Assembly: GCF_002216775.1 (NCBI RefSeq)
Contig: NZ_CP022315.1
Coordinates: 1,798,001-1,862,000 of the forward strand
Source of the DNA: Virgibacillus phasianinus
GTDB taxonomy: Bacteria > Bacillota > Bacilli > Bacillales > Amphibacillaceae
Direction of reading: 5' to 3'
Length of the DNA stretch: 64,000 bases
In this document: positions 35,204-44,438 of the stretch, piece by piece
How positions within the stretch are numbered: the stretch's first letter is position 1
How the letters are laid out: every line of letters starts with the position of its first letter
Program-made: the position numbers and the translations under genes
Notes under the pieces: generated by a model
What the model saw: the letters and a program-made list of their open reading frames with translations, nothing else
Told to the model about the DNA's origin: nothing
Databases searched by the model: none

Positions 35204-35355
35204 ATGTATAGAGATTCTATGTAGAGTTCATTTTGGAAATAAGATTAAATTGTTTTGAATAGGAAGATACAGGTCTAAAAGCAGGCATTTAGGTTTTTAA
35301 TCAATGCCTTTAGTTAATGTGTAAATATCCAAAAATATAATCTATATCCAGGAAT

Positions 35356-35392
35356 GAAGAGGTATTGTAAAAAGCACAATACCTCTTTTTTA
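35356..35392 (+). terminator. terminator after the helicase gene
   Basis: AAGAGGTATTGT and ACAATACCTCTT pair around AAAAAGC, followed by TTTTT. A weaker hairpin (GGCATT / AATGCC, 35283-35310) lies before it. Nothing else is seen in 35204-35565. Confidence 0.75.
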
Positions 35393-35565
35393 ATTAAATC
35401 TATTAATAATCTATTTTAAAGAAATATGGGATTCTCCCAAATATGAAGGAAAGGAAAGAACTTAAACATTAGAACCTATGCTACTAAAACTAAAGTTAAC
35501 CACCCAAATCCAACTCCCTCGTACTATCCCGTAACTTTAATCGTCAAACCTTAAAACAATTCTGT

Positions 35566-35597
35566 AGTGGGACAAGGAACCTGTCCCCACGTCCCAC
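35566..35597 (-). repeat. palindromic GGGACAGG element at the amidohydrolase stop
   Basis: On the minus strand the amidohydrolase stop codon runs straight into TAGTGGGACGTGGGGACAGG and TTCCTTGTCCC. It is the inverted-orientation member of the family found at 1746 and 28964. Confidence 0.75.
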
Positions 35598-36817
35598 TAC
35601 CCTCTATCCACAACTTTTTCTCCACGAAAATAAACCTTTCTTATATCTTCAATATCCACTATTTCCAATCCAGGGATACCTTTGGCTACCAAGAAGTTTG
35701 CATCCATGCCTTTTTTTAACCTTCCAAATCGGTCAGCTTTACCCAATATTTCAGCTGGATTTGCTGTTAGTAATGCAAGAATCTGATTTTCATCATATCC
35801 GTTTTCCTTTAGCTGTTTCATTCCAGGGTTGGCGATTAACATTAGAGTGTCGGGACCTCGCAATTTTTGATCGTCAAAAGGTAGCCATTCAACATTTTGA
35901 TACGGGGGTAAATAGGAATCTGTTGCGATGGATACATCGATATTATTATTTAGCAGTTCTACTATGTTTTTGGGTGAATTTGGTTCTAGATGGGTCCCTC
36001 CTAACGGTGTGGCGACAATTTTTACACCATGTAATGCAGCCTTTTCTATTTGTTTCTTTGAAATACCGTGGGCATGATGAAGCACGTCAATACCGGCCTC
36101 AAGAGCCATTTCTATACCCTCTACACCTGCAACATGGACACCGATTTTTTTATCGTGTTCGTGAAAAATCCTGACAATTTGTTTTAATTCATTCAGGGAG
36201 TATATGATTTCCCCAGCGCGTGGAACCTCATCAGGTGTAAAGTTAGCCGGTGTTGCATTGATGAATAGATTTTCTCCTGGGTAGTCAGTTTGTTCGGCCA
36301 TTATTTTCACTAATAAGGGGTCAGAAAGGTCGGACTGGTGTACTGATTTTGATTTGGTAATCGACGTAAAATGAGCTAATCTATCAAATCCAATGGAAAT
36401 ACTTGTGGCTGCGAATGAAATATCTAGTGGGAAGTCCTTGATAAAACTGCGATAATCATCCATCGCAAAATCACTGTTCGGGTGTCCACAGATTTGTTCA
36501 CCTAAGGCCGTAATTCCAGACATTAGAGCATGGAGCAATATCGATTTACCTGCTAATACATGCGTGCTGGCTGTTATTGGGTATAGGGATGAAGGGGCGA
36601 ATTCTAACAAATGTGTATGACAATCTACCAAAGATGGGGTGATAACGTAGTCAGAATAGTCATGTCTCTGCAATGTCGGGAAGCGTTTTTTTAATGTGAG
36701 CCAATCTCCAACTTCAGCTATTTTTCCATCACTAATCATCATTCCCCCGTCATAAATGGTCCCTAAATCACTTATCGTTACGATTTTTCCTGCGTGAATC
36801 AAATAAGAATCCTTCAT
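35597..36817 (-). CDS. metal-dependent amidohydrolase
   Basis: The 406-residue protein is an amidohydrolase-superfamily enzyme. The metal-binding HxH lies in SLVDCHTHLLEF (His67/His69). Later ligands are in KKIGVHVAGVEG, DVLHHAHGISKK and DVSIATDSYLPPY. The C-terminal ALLTANPAEILGKADRFGRL and KKGMDANFLV segments are typical of the imidazolonepropionase/cytosine deaminase-like branch. The substrate is unknown. Only three bases separate it from the upstream transporter gene, so the two form an operon, probably for uptake and hydrolysis of a cyclic amide or nucleoside-like compound. The transporter comes first. Confidence 0.85.
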   Translation of the reverse strand: MKDSYLIHAGKIVTISDLGTIYDGGMMISDGKIAEVGDWLTLKKRFPTLQRHDYSDYVITPSLVDCHTHLLEFAPSSLYPITASTHVLAGKSILLHALMSGITALGEQICGHPNSDFAMDDYRSFIKDFPLDISFAATSISIGFDRLAHFTSITKSKSVHQSDLSDPLLVKIMAEQTDYPGENLFINATPANFTPDEVPRAGEIIYSLNELKQIVRIFHEHDKKIGVHVAGVEGIEMALEAGIDVLHHAHGISKKQIEKAALHGVKIVATPLGGTHLEPNSPKNIVELLNNNIDVSIATDSYLPPYQNVEWLPFDDQKLRGPDTLMLIANPGMKQLKENGYDENQILALLTANPAEILGKADRFGRLKKGMDANFLVAKGIPGLEIVDIEDIRKVYFRGEKVVDRG

Positions 36818-36820
36818 TTT

Positions 36821-37918
36821 TTACACCACCAAGTAAGGAGTTAAGAAATAACCGAGTATGCAAGCAGTTGCAACACGGATCAGAATCCCGATTAATGAAG
36901 CATAGATAACTTCTCTTTCACATAAGTCCGATGTTTCAGCCCATATAGCGGGTATCTGTCCAATAATGACGTAAATCGGAAGCCCCGAATTTGCTAGAAC
37001 AAATGATCCGACAATTAGGCGTGGGTCAATGGTTGCAGCCAAATCAGCAAGTTGTGCTACTGCTAAGGTTGGGGCAACAAGAAATGAAACAATTCCTGTG
37101 TCTGGCTCAATGCTAACCATTGTAAGTAATGCTGCCATACTCGTTTCAATCGTATCCCAAATGCCCGCAAATTTTAATATTCCAATGAAGAGGAATACAA
37201 CCGAAACTGCGGGAATAATAACCAAAAACAGTAACTCAGTTCCTTCTTTTGCAGATGAAAAGAATGTATTCAACATTGTAGTTTTAGGTGTAAACCTGGG
37301 AAGTTCTTCTAAGGTAACTTTTTTGGTGTCGCGATAAATCGTATTTGATAAAACAAACGGAACAATAATTAATGGTGCAAATATAGATAAAAGGATTAGC
37401 AGAAATGAATCGATACCAAAGATAGATAATGCAATAAGTCCCAATACAAATGTCGCAAAGGATTGCGGGGACTGGATCATGGTTGCTACAGCAATTTTTT
37501 GTTCAGCTTTAGTTGCTTTTGCTTTTACCAGGATTGGCCCAGCAATTTTCCCCGCCGCGTTAATATCACCAAGAATGTTGTAGGCGCTAGGAATAATAAC
37601 AGCCGGATTAATTTTGAACCATTTCATTATAGGGACAAAAAGACGAATTAGCCCGTCAGTAAAACCAAATCGTTCTAATACCCTCCCTACGATCACGCTG
37701 GCAATGACAGCAATCCCAACCTCACTTGTTAAGAAGGTGTCAACAACTACTGGCTTAATTTCCTTCACGATAGTATCAAATAGCCGTGATAGTGAATCTG
37801 GTGCAAAGAAAAGTACTGTGAGGGAACCAATAACGATTAAAATACCTATCACTTCAAAGAGATGCCACTTTGATCGGTTCTGGGGAGTTTTTGAAACAGA
37901 CTCCTGCTCATTAGCCAT
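36821..37918 (-). CDS. gate-domain (nucleoside recognition) membrane transporter
   Basis: The 365-residue membrane protein has about nine helices and two nucleoside-recognition 'Gate' segments, including INPAVIIPSAYNILGDINAA and LVAPTLAVAQLADLAATIDP. The N-terminus is a polar cytoplasmic stretch. Gate-domain proteins include nucleoside transporters and the spore proteins SpmA/SpmB. This one is paired with an amidohydrolase, so uptake of that enzyme's substrate is the likely role. I prefer ATG 37918, seven bases after GGAGG, over ATG 37924, which abuts it. Confidence 0.78.
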   Translation of the reverse strand: MANEQESVSKTPQNRSKWHLFEVIGILIVIGSLTVLFFAPDSLSRLFDTIVKEIKPVVVDTFLTSEVGIAVIASVIVGRVLERFGFTDGLIRLFVPIMKWFKINPAVIIPSAYNILGDINAAGKIAGPILVKAKATKAEQKIAVATMIQSPQSFATFVLGLIALSIFGIDSFLLILLSIFAPLIIVPFVLSNTIYRDTKKVTLEELPRFTPKTTMLNTFFSSAKEGTELLFLVIIPAVSVVFLFIGILKFAGIWDTIETSMAALLTMVSIEPDTGIVSFLVAPTLAVAQLADLAATIDPRLIVGSFVLANSGLPIYVIIGQIPAIWAETSDLCEREVIYASLIGILIRVATACILGYFLTPYLVV

Positions 37919-38059
37919 ATCCATTCCTCCATAACGTTTTATTATAGAGTATGATGGGAGGGGGGATATGTGCCTGGGTGTTAGAAGGGATTAGAATTTG
38001 AATTTAGTCAATATTTAAGCAAAGAGGGGGTTATTGAACAGGTAATTGGAGGAACAATT

Positions 38060-38167
38060 GATGTTACCACAATATCAATTTCCACGAAAAGGATTTAAGG
38101 TTAGGGAAATAGAAGATGATGAGAGGGAGCAAATTTTTCTTTCTAAGAACTTAACAGGAAGGAATTA
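38060..38167 (+). CDS. possible 35-residue ORF
   Basis: A short frame (MLPQYQFPRKGFKVREIEDD, then EREQIFLSKNLTGRN) follows GGAGGAAC with good spacing. The composition is protein-like but I recognise no family. It could be a small gene or the start of a lost gene. It is the only supported feature in the 440 bases between the transporter and the sugar-binding-protein gene. Confidence 0.3.
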
Positions 38168-38363
38168 GATAGTTATGTGCATTAATGACAAAAGAACAGA
38201 GGAGAATCATCTTAGAGTGATCATTGAGAAGCCGAAACAGGCGATGGTAGAAAATAGTACTGTACAAAAAAACCGAAAAATATAAAATTTTATGTTTTTT
38301 TGTAAATACACTTTTTCTATCTCATTGTATTCTAATGTTAAATAATACAAAGGGGTGAAGTTA

Positions 38364-39364
38364 GTGAAAAAGTCGGTACTATTAGTATTTACATCAATGA
38401 TAGTTATGCTTTTGTTAGTTGCATGCAACAACAGTGATACATCTGAAGCGAATAGTGAAAATGGTGGGGGAGATTCATCTGATAAAATAGTTGTAGGTTT
38501 CTCACAAATTGGTGCAGAGAGCGGATGGAGAACCGCTGAGACCGAGTCAATTAAAGAGACTTTGGGGAAAGCCCTGATTTTGAATTAAAATTCTCGGATG
38601 CTCAGCAAAAGCAGGAAAACCAAATTAAAGCTATTAGAAGTTTTATTGCTCAACAAGTTGATTTAATTGCATTGGCACCAGTTGTAGAATCTGGTTGGGA
38701 AAAAGTGCTAACTGAAGCTAAGGATGCAGAAATCCCGGTAATCTTGTTAGACCGTGGTATTGATGTAGAGGATGAATCCTTATACACAAGCTTTATCGGC
38801 TCCGACTTCATAACGGAAGGTGAAAACGCTGCCAAGGAATTAATTAAATTAATGGGTGAAGAGACAAAAGTTAATATTGTAGAGTTACAAGGTACGGTAG
38901 GAGCAAGCTCTGCAAACGACCGTATGGAAGGCTTTGCAAATATAATAAATGAAAATCCAAACTATGAAATAATTAAATCGCAAACAGGTGAGTTCACACG
39001 TTCCAAAGGTAAAGAAGTTATGGAGGCATTTTTGAAATCAGATGGGGAAAACATTGATGCAGTATACGCTCATAATGATGACATGGCTCTAGGTGCTATC
39101 CAAGCTATTGAAGAATACGGGTTAAAACCTGGAGAAGATATTAAAATTGTATCTGTAGACGGTATAAAAGATATTTTTGAAGCTGTTGCTGCAGGAAAGT
39201 CAAATATTATTGTAGAGTGTAATCCGTTATTAGGACCACAGCTTGCTCAAGCTGCAAAAGATCTACAAGCCGGAAAAGAAATTGAACGATGGATTAAAGC
39301 GGATGAAAGTGTTTTTGTAGGAAAAGAAGAAGCTGAAGCTGCATTACCATCACGTAAATACTAG
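38364..39364 (+). pseudogene. ytfQ: YtfQ-like sugar-binding lipoprotein with a one-base frameshift
   Basis: This is an ABC-transporter binding protein. A lipoprotein signal (VLLVFTSMIVMLLLVAC, lipobox LVAC) is followed by VVGFSQIGAESGWRTAETES, then, in the next frame, ALAPVVESGWEKVLTEAKDA, VILLDRGIDV, VELQGTVGAS and YAHNDDMALGAIQAIEEYG. These match E. coli YtfQ (GFSQVGSESGWRAAET, APVVATGWEPVLKEAKDAEI), a galactofuranose-binding protein. Around 38562 the frame breaks at GAGACTTTGGGG: adding one T (ACTTTTGGGG) restores SIKETFGESPDFELKFSDAQ and the rest. It is either a real frameshift or a homopolymer sequencing error. Start GTG 38364 follows AAAGGGG. The transport genes lie at 44.6-48.2 kb, beyond the regulatory genes. 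Confidence 0.85.
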
Positions 39365-39367
39365 TAT

Positions 39368-39402
39368 AAAAACGGAATTGTTTATAGCAATTCCGTTTTT
39401 TA
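39368..39402 (+). terminator. terminator after the binding-protein gene
   Basis: AAAACGGAATTG and CAATTCCGTTTT pair around TTTATAG, followed by T. It separates the binding-protein gene from the kinase gene. Confidence 0.8.
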
Positions 39403-39505
39403 TTTCACCGATAAACTAATGAAATATTACGATAACTATTGAAATATGAATGTAATATTGTTAATAATATAAATAATGAAACAATAAGGAGGGGAGAAGA
39501 AGCCA

Positions 39506-41269
39506 ATTAACCTTGATAAGCTATTAACCCATTTCAATAATAAAAGTATCCGTTTTAAACTGTTATCCTATTTTATTATTATTATTATTTTATCTGTAAT
39601 GACATTGGGTATTTTTGGGGGGAATATGTTCAAAAGTACGCTCGAGGAAGAAACCAATAGAAATACCGATCAAATGATTGATCAGGTATGGAATAATATA
39701 GAGATGCTAATACAAATGAACGACAATATTATGTATTATTTGTCAAAGGAAGAGGCAGTTAAGCAATTTATGAAGAAAAATCCTTCCAAAAAGTTGAAAA
39801 CAGCTGTAAATGAAGAAATGGAAATTTATACAGACAGACATCCGGAAGTTGCCGGCATACTATTAGTTAACAAGTATGGCGATTTTACTAGTAGAGAGAT
39901 CGATCGTATTTCCAGAGACCCGCTTACAAAGGAGTCATGGTATAAAAAAGCCGTCCAATCACCGGAAACAATTCAGTTAATAAGCAACTCTATTGGTAGA
40001 AACATCAAAAATACCTCTAATTATCAAAGAAACAATGTGCTAACACTCGTAAAAGCAGTAGTAAATCCAACAACCAAAGAGGTCCAAGGTGTACTATTAA
40101 TTGATTTAAAATTGGACTCTATAAAAGAGGTTATTGAGTCTGTAAAGATTGGGAAAAGCGGATTTATATTTATCATGGATGAGGATGGAAATGTTGTATA
40201 TTCACCAGTAAATCCAATTGTCTATAGAATTCACCCGGATTGGCTAGCGGCTAAGGAGTCGCCTCCCATTGAAAAAGAGATTGAAGGAAGCAGATACCAA
40301 TTTATTTATAATACGATACCGGATATCGGCTGGAAGATAGTAGGGGTATTTTCAATAGATGAAACGACAGAGGTTGTTTCTGATGTTATGTGGTTCACAT
40401 TTGGTATTGCAGTTATTACGCTGATAATTGGATCAATTGTTTCGGTGTTCTTCGCAAGTACTATAACGAAACCCGTGAATAAGCTGAAAACACTCATGAG
40501 AAATGTTGAAGATGGACGATTCGATATGCGTTTTAATTCAAAGTATAACGACGAGATTGGACAATTAGGTAATAACTACAACAGGATGATTCAGGAAATT
40601 GAAAGGCTTATTCAATTAGTTTATATGGAACAAAAAAGAAAAAGGGAAGCGGAACTTAAAATATTACAAGCTCAAATAAATCCTCATTTTTTGTATAATA
40701 CGCTAGACACCATACAATGGATGGCTTATGAATACAAGGCAAACAAAATTGTGGAATTGGTAAATGCACTTACAACTTTATTTCGAATTGGGCTAAATAA
40801 AGGAAATGAAATTATTTCCGTAGAGGATGAAGTTGAACATGTTGAAAGTTACCTTATCATACAAATGACCCGTTATGAATCTAAACTAGAATATGAAATA
40901 AACGCTGATAAAACAGTAAAAGAATACAAAGTATTAAAGCTTATACTGCAGCCTTTAGTTGAAAATGCCATATACCATGGAATTCGAAACAAAAGGGGCA
41001 AAGGGAAGATTACTATTTTAGTGACTCAAAAGGCCGATATGCTGATATTAGAGGTGAATGATACTGGGATTGGGATTCAAAAAGATGTACTTGACCGCCT
41101 TAACGATACATTGAAAAACAAAACTGATGAACAAAAAAAAGGTTTCGGTTTGTATAACGTAAGTGAACGAATAAAACTTACATACGGGTCTGAATATGGA
41201 TTAGAAGTTTTTAGTGAATATAATGAAGGTACAACCGTTATTGCAAAACTTCCTATCAAGAAAAAATAA
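39506..41269 (+). CDS. YesM-type sensor histidine kinase (start codon unclear)
   Basis: This membrane sensor kinase has a first helix at FKLLSYFIIIIILSVMTLGI, an extracellular dCache-like domain (EIYTDRHPEVAGILLVNKYG; GKSGFIFIMDEDGNVVYSPV), a second helix near 40390-40460, a HAMP domain, and the HisKA_7TM-type core LQAQINPHFLYNTLDTIQWM with the phospho-His. The ATPase follows with LILQPLVENAIYHGIRNKRG and GFGLYNVSERI. It should sense a sugar and phosphorylate the regulator downstream. The first ATG (39599) lies in the middle of helix 1. Upstream the frame stays open to a stop at 39485 and a strong AAGGAGGGG at 39486, but has no ATG, GTG or TTG. I use ATT 39506 as a provisional start. Confidence 0.82.
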   Translation: MNLDKLLTHFNNKSIRFKLLSYFIIIIILSVMTLGIFGGNMFKSTLEEETNRNTDQMIDQVWNNIEMLIQMNDNIMYYLSKEEAVKQFMKKNPSKKLKTAVNEEMEIYTDRHPEVAGILLVNKYGDFTSREIDRISRDPLTKESWYKKAVQSPETIQLISNSIGRNIKNTSNYQRNNVLTLVKAVVNPTTKEVQGVLLIDLKLDSIKEVIESVKIGKSGFIFIMDEDGNVVYSPVNPIVYRIHPDWLAAKESPPIEKEIEGSRYQFIYNTIPDIGWKIVGVFSIDETTEVVSDVMWFTFGIAVITLIIGSIVSVFFASTITKPVNKLKTLMRNVEDGRFDMRFNSKYNDEIGQLGNNYNRMIQEIERLIQLVYMEQKRKREAELKILQAQINPHFLYNTLDTIQWMAYEYKANKIVELVNALTTLFRIGLNKGNEIISVEDEVEHVESYLIIQMTRYESKLEYEINADKTVKEYKVLKLILQPLVENAIYHGIRNKRGKGKITILVTQKADMLILEVNDTGIGIQKDVLDRLNDTLKNKTDEQKKGFGLYNVSERIKLTYGSEYGLEVFSEYNEGTTVIAKLPIKKK

Positions 41270-41299
41270 AGCATTTTCAATGACCGTGGGGGGTTAATT

Positions 41300-42499
41300 A
41301 TGTGGAAATTATTAATTGCCGAAGATGAAACTACAATCAGAAAAGGGTTAAGACATGCTGTTAACTGGGAAGAATACGCAATTCATACAATCGATGAAGC
41401 AGAGGATGGAGAAATAGCCCTGGAAATGGCAAAGGAGAAAAAGCCGGATATATTATTTATCGATATCAATATGCCGTTTCTCAATGGCGTTGAATTGATG
41501 GAACAATTGCGTAAACATCTTCCGAACTCAATTTTTATTGTAATAACAGGCTATGATGAATTTAATTATGCACAAAAGGCATTAAAGGTTGGTGCGTTCG
41601 ACTATTTATTAAAACCTGTTAGAAAAGGAGATCTGGAGAATACTGTTAAAAAGGCAACGGAACAATTAGAAAAAATCGGGATAAGTGGAGATAGGGATAT
41701 TCTGTTAGAGGGCAATCAGCAGTTACTTAAAGAAAAATTCCTTCAAAATTGGTGTTTAGGCTTAAGTTCAGATAATGAAGTCAAAAAACAATGTCGGTTG
41801 CTAAATATTAATTTAGAGGGCAATATTGGTATAAGTATATTTAAAGTGTTACCAGAAATAGATGTCAGTGGAAATGAAACATACTGGAGCGATACCTTAA
41901 TAATATTTTCATTGAAAAATATTATTGGAGATATTGTGAGCGCTTACCCATCTGCTGAACTATTCGAAGATCATTTGGGTAATATTACGGTTCTAATACC
42001 AGAGATTGGAATAGACCAGCTTATTCATATTAATAGAGAAATAAAAGAACAGGCTGAAAGGTTTCTGGGAAAAGTTATTGTTTGTGCTGAGAAGATAATA
42101 GATGACTATCTACGTTTACCAAAGCAATATAAATTTTTAGCAGAGGAGGTGAATCCTGAAAGAAATTTATCTCCAATGGTTGTACTAGCGAAAAATTATA
42201 TTGATCAGCATTATTTTAAACATACTATTTCATTACAGGAAGTTGCTCGCAATGTCCAGATCAATTCTACTTATTTAAGTAAACAAATTAAGAATGAATT
42301 GGGTGTTTCCTTTGTGCAATATCTTACAAAAGTGAGAATAAGGAAGGCGCTTATGTTAATGCAGGATCCTTATTTGAAAATCTATGAAGTAGCAGAGATG
42401 GTTGGATATAGTACACAGCATTACTTTTCCAATGCGTTTAAGAAAATGGTAGGTATTTCACCAACACTTTACAGGGAAGGTGCAATGAGTAATGACTAA
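41300..42499 (+). CDS. YesN-type response regulator with AraC-type DNA-binding domain
   Basis: The 399-residue protein has a receiver domain (1-120) with Glu/Asp at 8-9, phospho-Asp in DILFIDINMPFLNGVELM and Lys in AFDYLLKPVRKGDL. A middle region of about 160 residues follows. The C-terminal AraC/XylS double helix-turn-helix is at about 300-398 (ISLQEVARNVQINSTYLSKQ and IYEVAEMVGYSTQHYFSNAF). It pairs with the kinase 30 bases upstream. Such regulators usually activate nearby carbohydrate transport and hydrolase genes. It overlaps the following binding-protein gene by eight bases. The start ATG follows GTGGGGGG. Confidence 0.9.
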   Translation: MWKLLIAEDETTIRKGLRHAVNWEEYAIHTIDEAEDGEIALEMAKEKKPDILFIDINMPFLNGVELMEQLRKHLPNSIFIVITGYDEFNYAQKALKVGAFDYLLKPVRKGDLENTVKKATEQLEKIGISGDRDILLEGNQQLLKEKFLQNWCLGLSSDNEVKKQCRLLNINLEGNIGISIFKVLPEIDVSGNETYWSDTLIIFSLKNIIGDIVSAYPSAELFEDHLGNITVLIPEIGIDQLIHINREIKEQAERFLGKVIVCAEKIIDDYLRLPKQYKFLAEEVNPERNLSPMVVLAKNYIDQHYFKHTISLQEVARNVQINSTYLSKQIKNELGVSFVQYLTKVRIRKALMLMQDPYLKIYEVAEMVGYSTQHYFSNAFKKMVGISPTLYREGAMSND

Positions 42500-44375
42500 A
42501 AAGGCTATTTACGGGGCTATAGTTACGGGATGCATAGGTTTAGCCGTTTTTTTTGTGTTTAACTACCTAGTAAAGGATAGCTTTGCACATACAGAATCAG
42601 AAATAGATTATGTCATTGGGGTATCACAGCCGAATTTAAGGGAACCGTGGCAAGTTTTGATGAATGAAGAGATAAAAACGGAAGTTGAAAAGCATAACAA
42701 TATTAGGGTTATCTATACTGATGCCGCCCAAAGCACCAAGAAACAGATTGAAAACATTCAAACCCTAAGGTCATATGGGATTGATCTATTAATTGTATCA
42801 ATTGATGATTCTTCGGCATTAAGTCCGGTTATCTCCGATGTCTACCAAGATATTCCTGTTATAGTTTTAGGAAGAGGAGTGGAAGGGTATAATTATACAC
42901 TTTATATAGGTTCTGATAACTACCTGATTGGAGAGATGGCAGCGGAATCCGCAATCGATTTACTAGGTTATAAGCATCGTAAAAATATTATTGAAATACA
43001 AGGATTGCCTAGTACTGCTCAAGCAAGGGAAAGAAGTAATGGATTCAGAAATACAATATTTAAAGAATCGAATAATGTAATTTCCGATGCAATTGTCGCT
43101 AACTGGCAAAGGGATAAGGCTGAAGATGGGCTAAAGAAGTTATTAAAAACTCGTAATAAACCTGATTTGATATATGCACATAACGATGCCATGGCTTTAG
43201 GGGCATATAGAGCAATTAATTCTATGAATCTTTCAGATGTAATAATAATTGGCAGTGATGGCGTAAATAAATCAAATGGTGGTTTACAATTGGTGAAGGA
43301 GAAAAAAATCAATACAACATTTATAACACCTACTGGAGGAAAGGAATCTATAAGATATGCCCTTGACATATTGAGCCAAGAGGTTGAAATACCAAAAAAA
43401 GTTATTCTGAGAAATTACGAGGTAACAAAGAAAAATGTAAGTCATTACCTTAAGGGTGAAAGCGCATTAACGAAGTCGGATTCAGATCAAAAGGTAAATC
43501 TAACCCTAGGTTTTGCGCAGGTTGGTAATGAAAGTGAGTTTCGCTCTGCTAATACAAAGTCCATTATTGCTGCGGCTGAAAAAGAAGGGATAGATCTGAT
43601 ATTTGAAAATGCAGAGAATAATCAAGAAAAGCAGATTGCAATTATCAAAGGTTTTATTGATAAGGGAGTTGATGTAATAGCATTTTCCCCGATAGTGGAA
43701 TATGGTTGGGAAGAAGTACTGCAAGAAGCAAAGGATGCTGGAATACCTGTAATTCTATCCGACCGGGAAATAGAAGTAGAAGACCCATCTTTGTGGACTT
43801 CCTTCATTGGATCTGATTTTGTGGAGGAAGGGAGAAGGGCAGCCAGATGGTTAGTAAATAATATGCGTACATCAAAAGAAAAGATTAATATAATTGAATT
43901 AGAAGGTACAAAAGGTTCTGCACCTGCGTTAGGCAGAAAAGAAGGATTTAATGAAATCTTACGCGATAATCCGAACCTCCAAGTATTGGAATCCCTATCA
44001 GGAGATTTTACGTTTAAAAAGGGAAAAGAAATGATGAAAAATGCATTATTACGTTATGGTAAAGACGTGGATGCCGTTTATGCGCATAATGATGATATGG
44101 CGATAGGTGCAATTGAAGCAATTGAGGAATTTGGTTTAAAGCCAGGGAATGACATTAAAGTTATTTCAATTGATGCAACAAAAAAGGCCTTGTATGCATT
44201 AAGTTCCGAGAAACTAAATTTTTCTGTGGAATGTAATCCATTGTTAGGTCCACAATTAATGAAGGCGGCCATGGATCTAAAGCAAGGAAAAAATATCCCA
44301 ATGAAAGTGATTACCTCAGAAGAAACATTTACACAAGAGGAAGCAAATAAGGAAATAAAAAGAAGAAGTTATTAA
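42492..44375 (+). CDS. membrane-anchored protein with two tandem sugar-binding domains
   Basis: The 627-residue protein has an N-terminal anchor (about residues 5-25) and two complete type-1 periplasmic-binding domains. Domain 1 (about 40-325) carries VIGVSQPNLREPWQVLMNEE and IYAHNDAMALGAYRAI. Domain 2 (about 345-627) carries TLGFAQVGNESEFRSANTKS, SPIVEYGWEEVLQEAKDAGI and VYAHNDDMAIGAIEAIEEFG. Domain 2 is close to the YtfQ-like protein at 38364. A Cys in VTGC could act as a lipobox, but the hydrophobic stretch continues past it, so a membrane anchor is as likely. The gene overlaps the response regulator gene, suggesting a sensory role: presenting sugar to the kinase. The double-domain form is unusual. 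Confidence 0.85.
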   Translation: MTKKAIYGAIVTGCIGLAVFFVFNYLVKDSFAHTESEIDYVIGVSQPNLREPWQVLMNEEIKTEVEKHNNIRVIYTDAAQSTKKQIENIQTLRSYGIDLLIVSIDDSSALSPVISDVYQDIPVIVLGRGVEGYNYTLYIGSDNYLIGEMAAESAIDLLGYKHRKNIIEIQGLPSTAQARERSNGFRNTIFKESNNVISDAIVANWQRDKAEDGLKKLLKTRNKPDLIYAHNDAMALGAYRAINSMNLSDVIIIGSDGVNKSNGGLQLVKEKKINTTFITPTGGKESIRYALDILSQEVEIPKKVILRNYEVTKKNVSHYLKGESALTKSDSDQKVNLTLGFAQVGNESEFRSANTKSIIAAAEKEGIDLIFENAENNQEKQIAIIKGFIDKGVDVIAFSPIVEYGWEEVLQEAKDAGIPVILSDREIEVEDPSLWTSFIGSDFVEEGRRAARWLVNNMRTSKEKINIIELEGTKGSAPALGRKEGFNEILRDNPNLQVLESLSGDFTFKKGKEMMKNALLRYGKDVDAVYAHNDDMAIGAIEAIEEFGLKPGNDIKVISIDATKKALYALSSEKLNFSVECNPLLGPQLMKAAMDLKQGKNIPMKVITSEETFTQEEANKEIKRRSY

Positions 44376-44383
44376 AATTAGAG

Positions 44384-44420
44384 AAACCCTAAGTGTTACT
44401 AAACACCAAGGGTTTTTCTT
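44384..44420 (+). terminator. terminator of the sensor operon
   Basis: AAACCCTAAGTGTT and AACACCAAGGGTTT pair around ACTA, followed by a T-rich tail. Confidence 0.75.
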
Positions 44421-44438
44421 TTTGCACCTTTATAATGA

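Noticed and set aside
35265-35320. Possible riboswitch or leader hairpin (GGCATT / AATGCC)
   Set aside because: It lies downstream of the helicase gene and upstream of no gene on the same strand, so it is at most a weak terminator.
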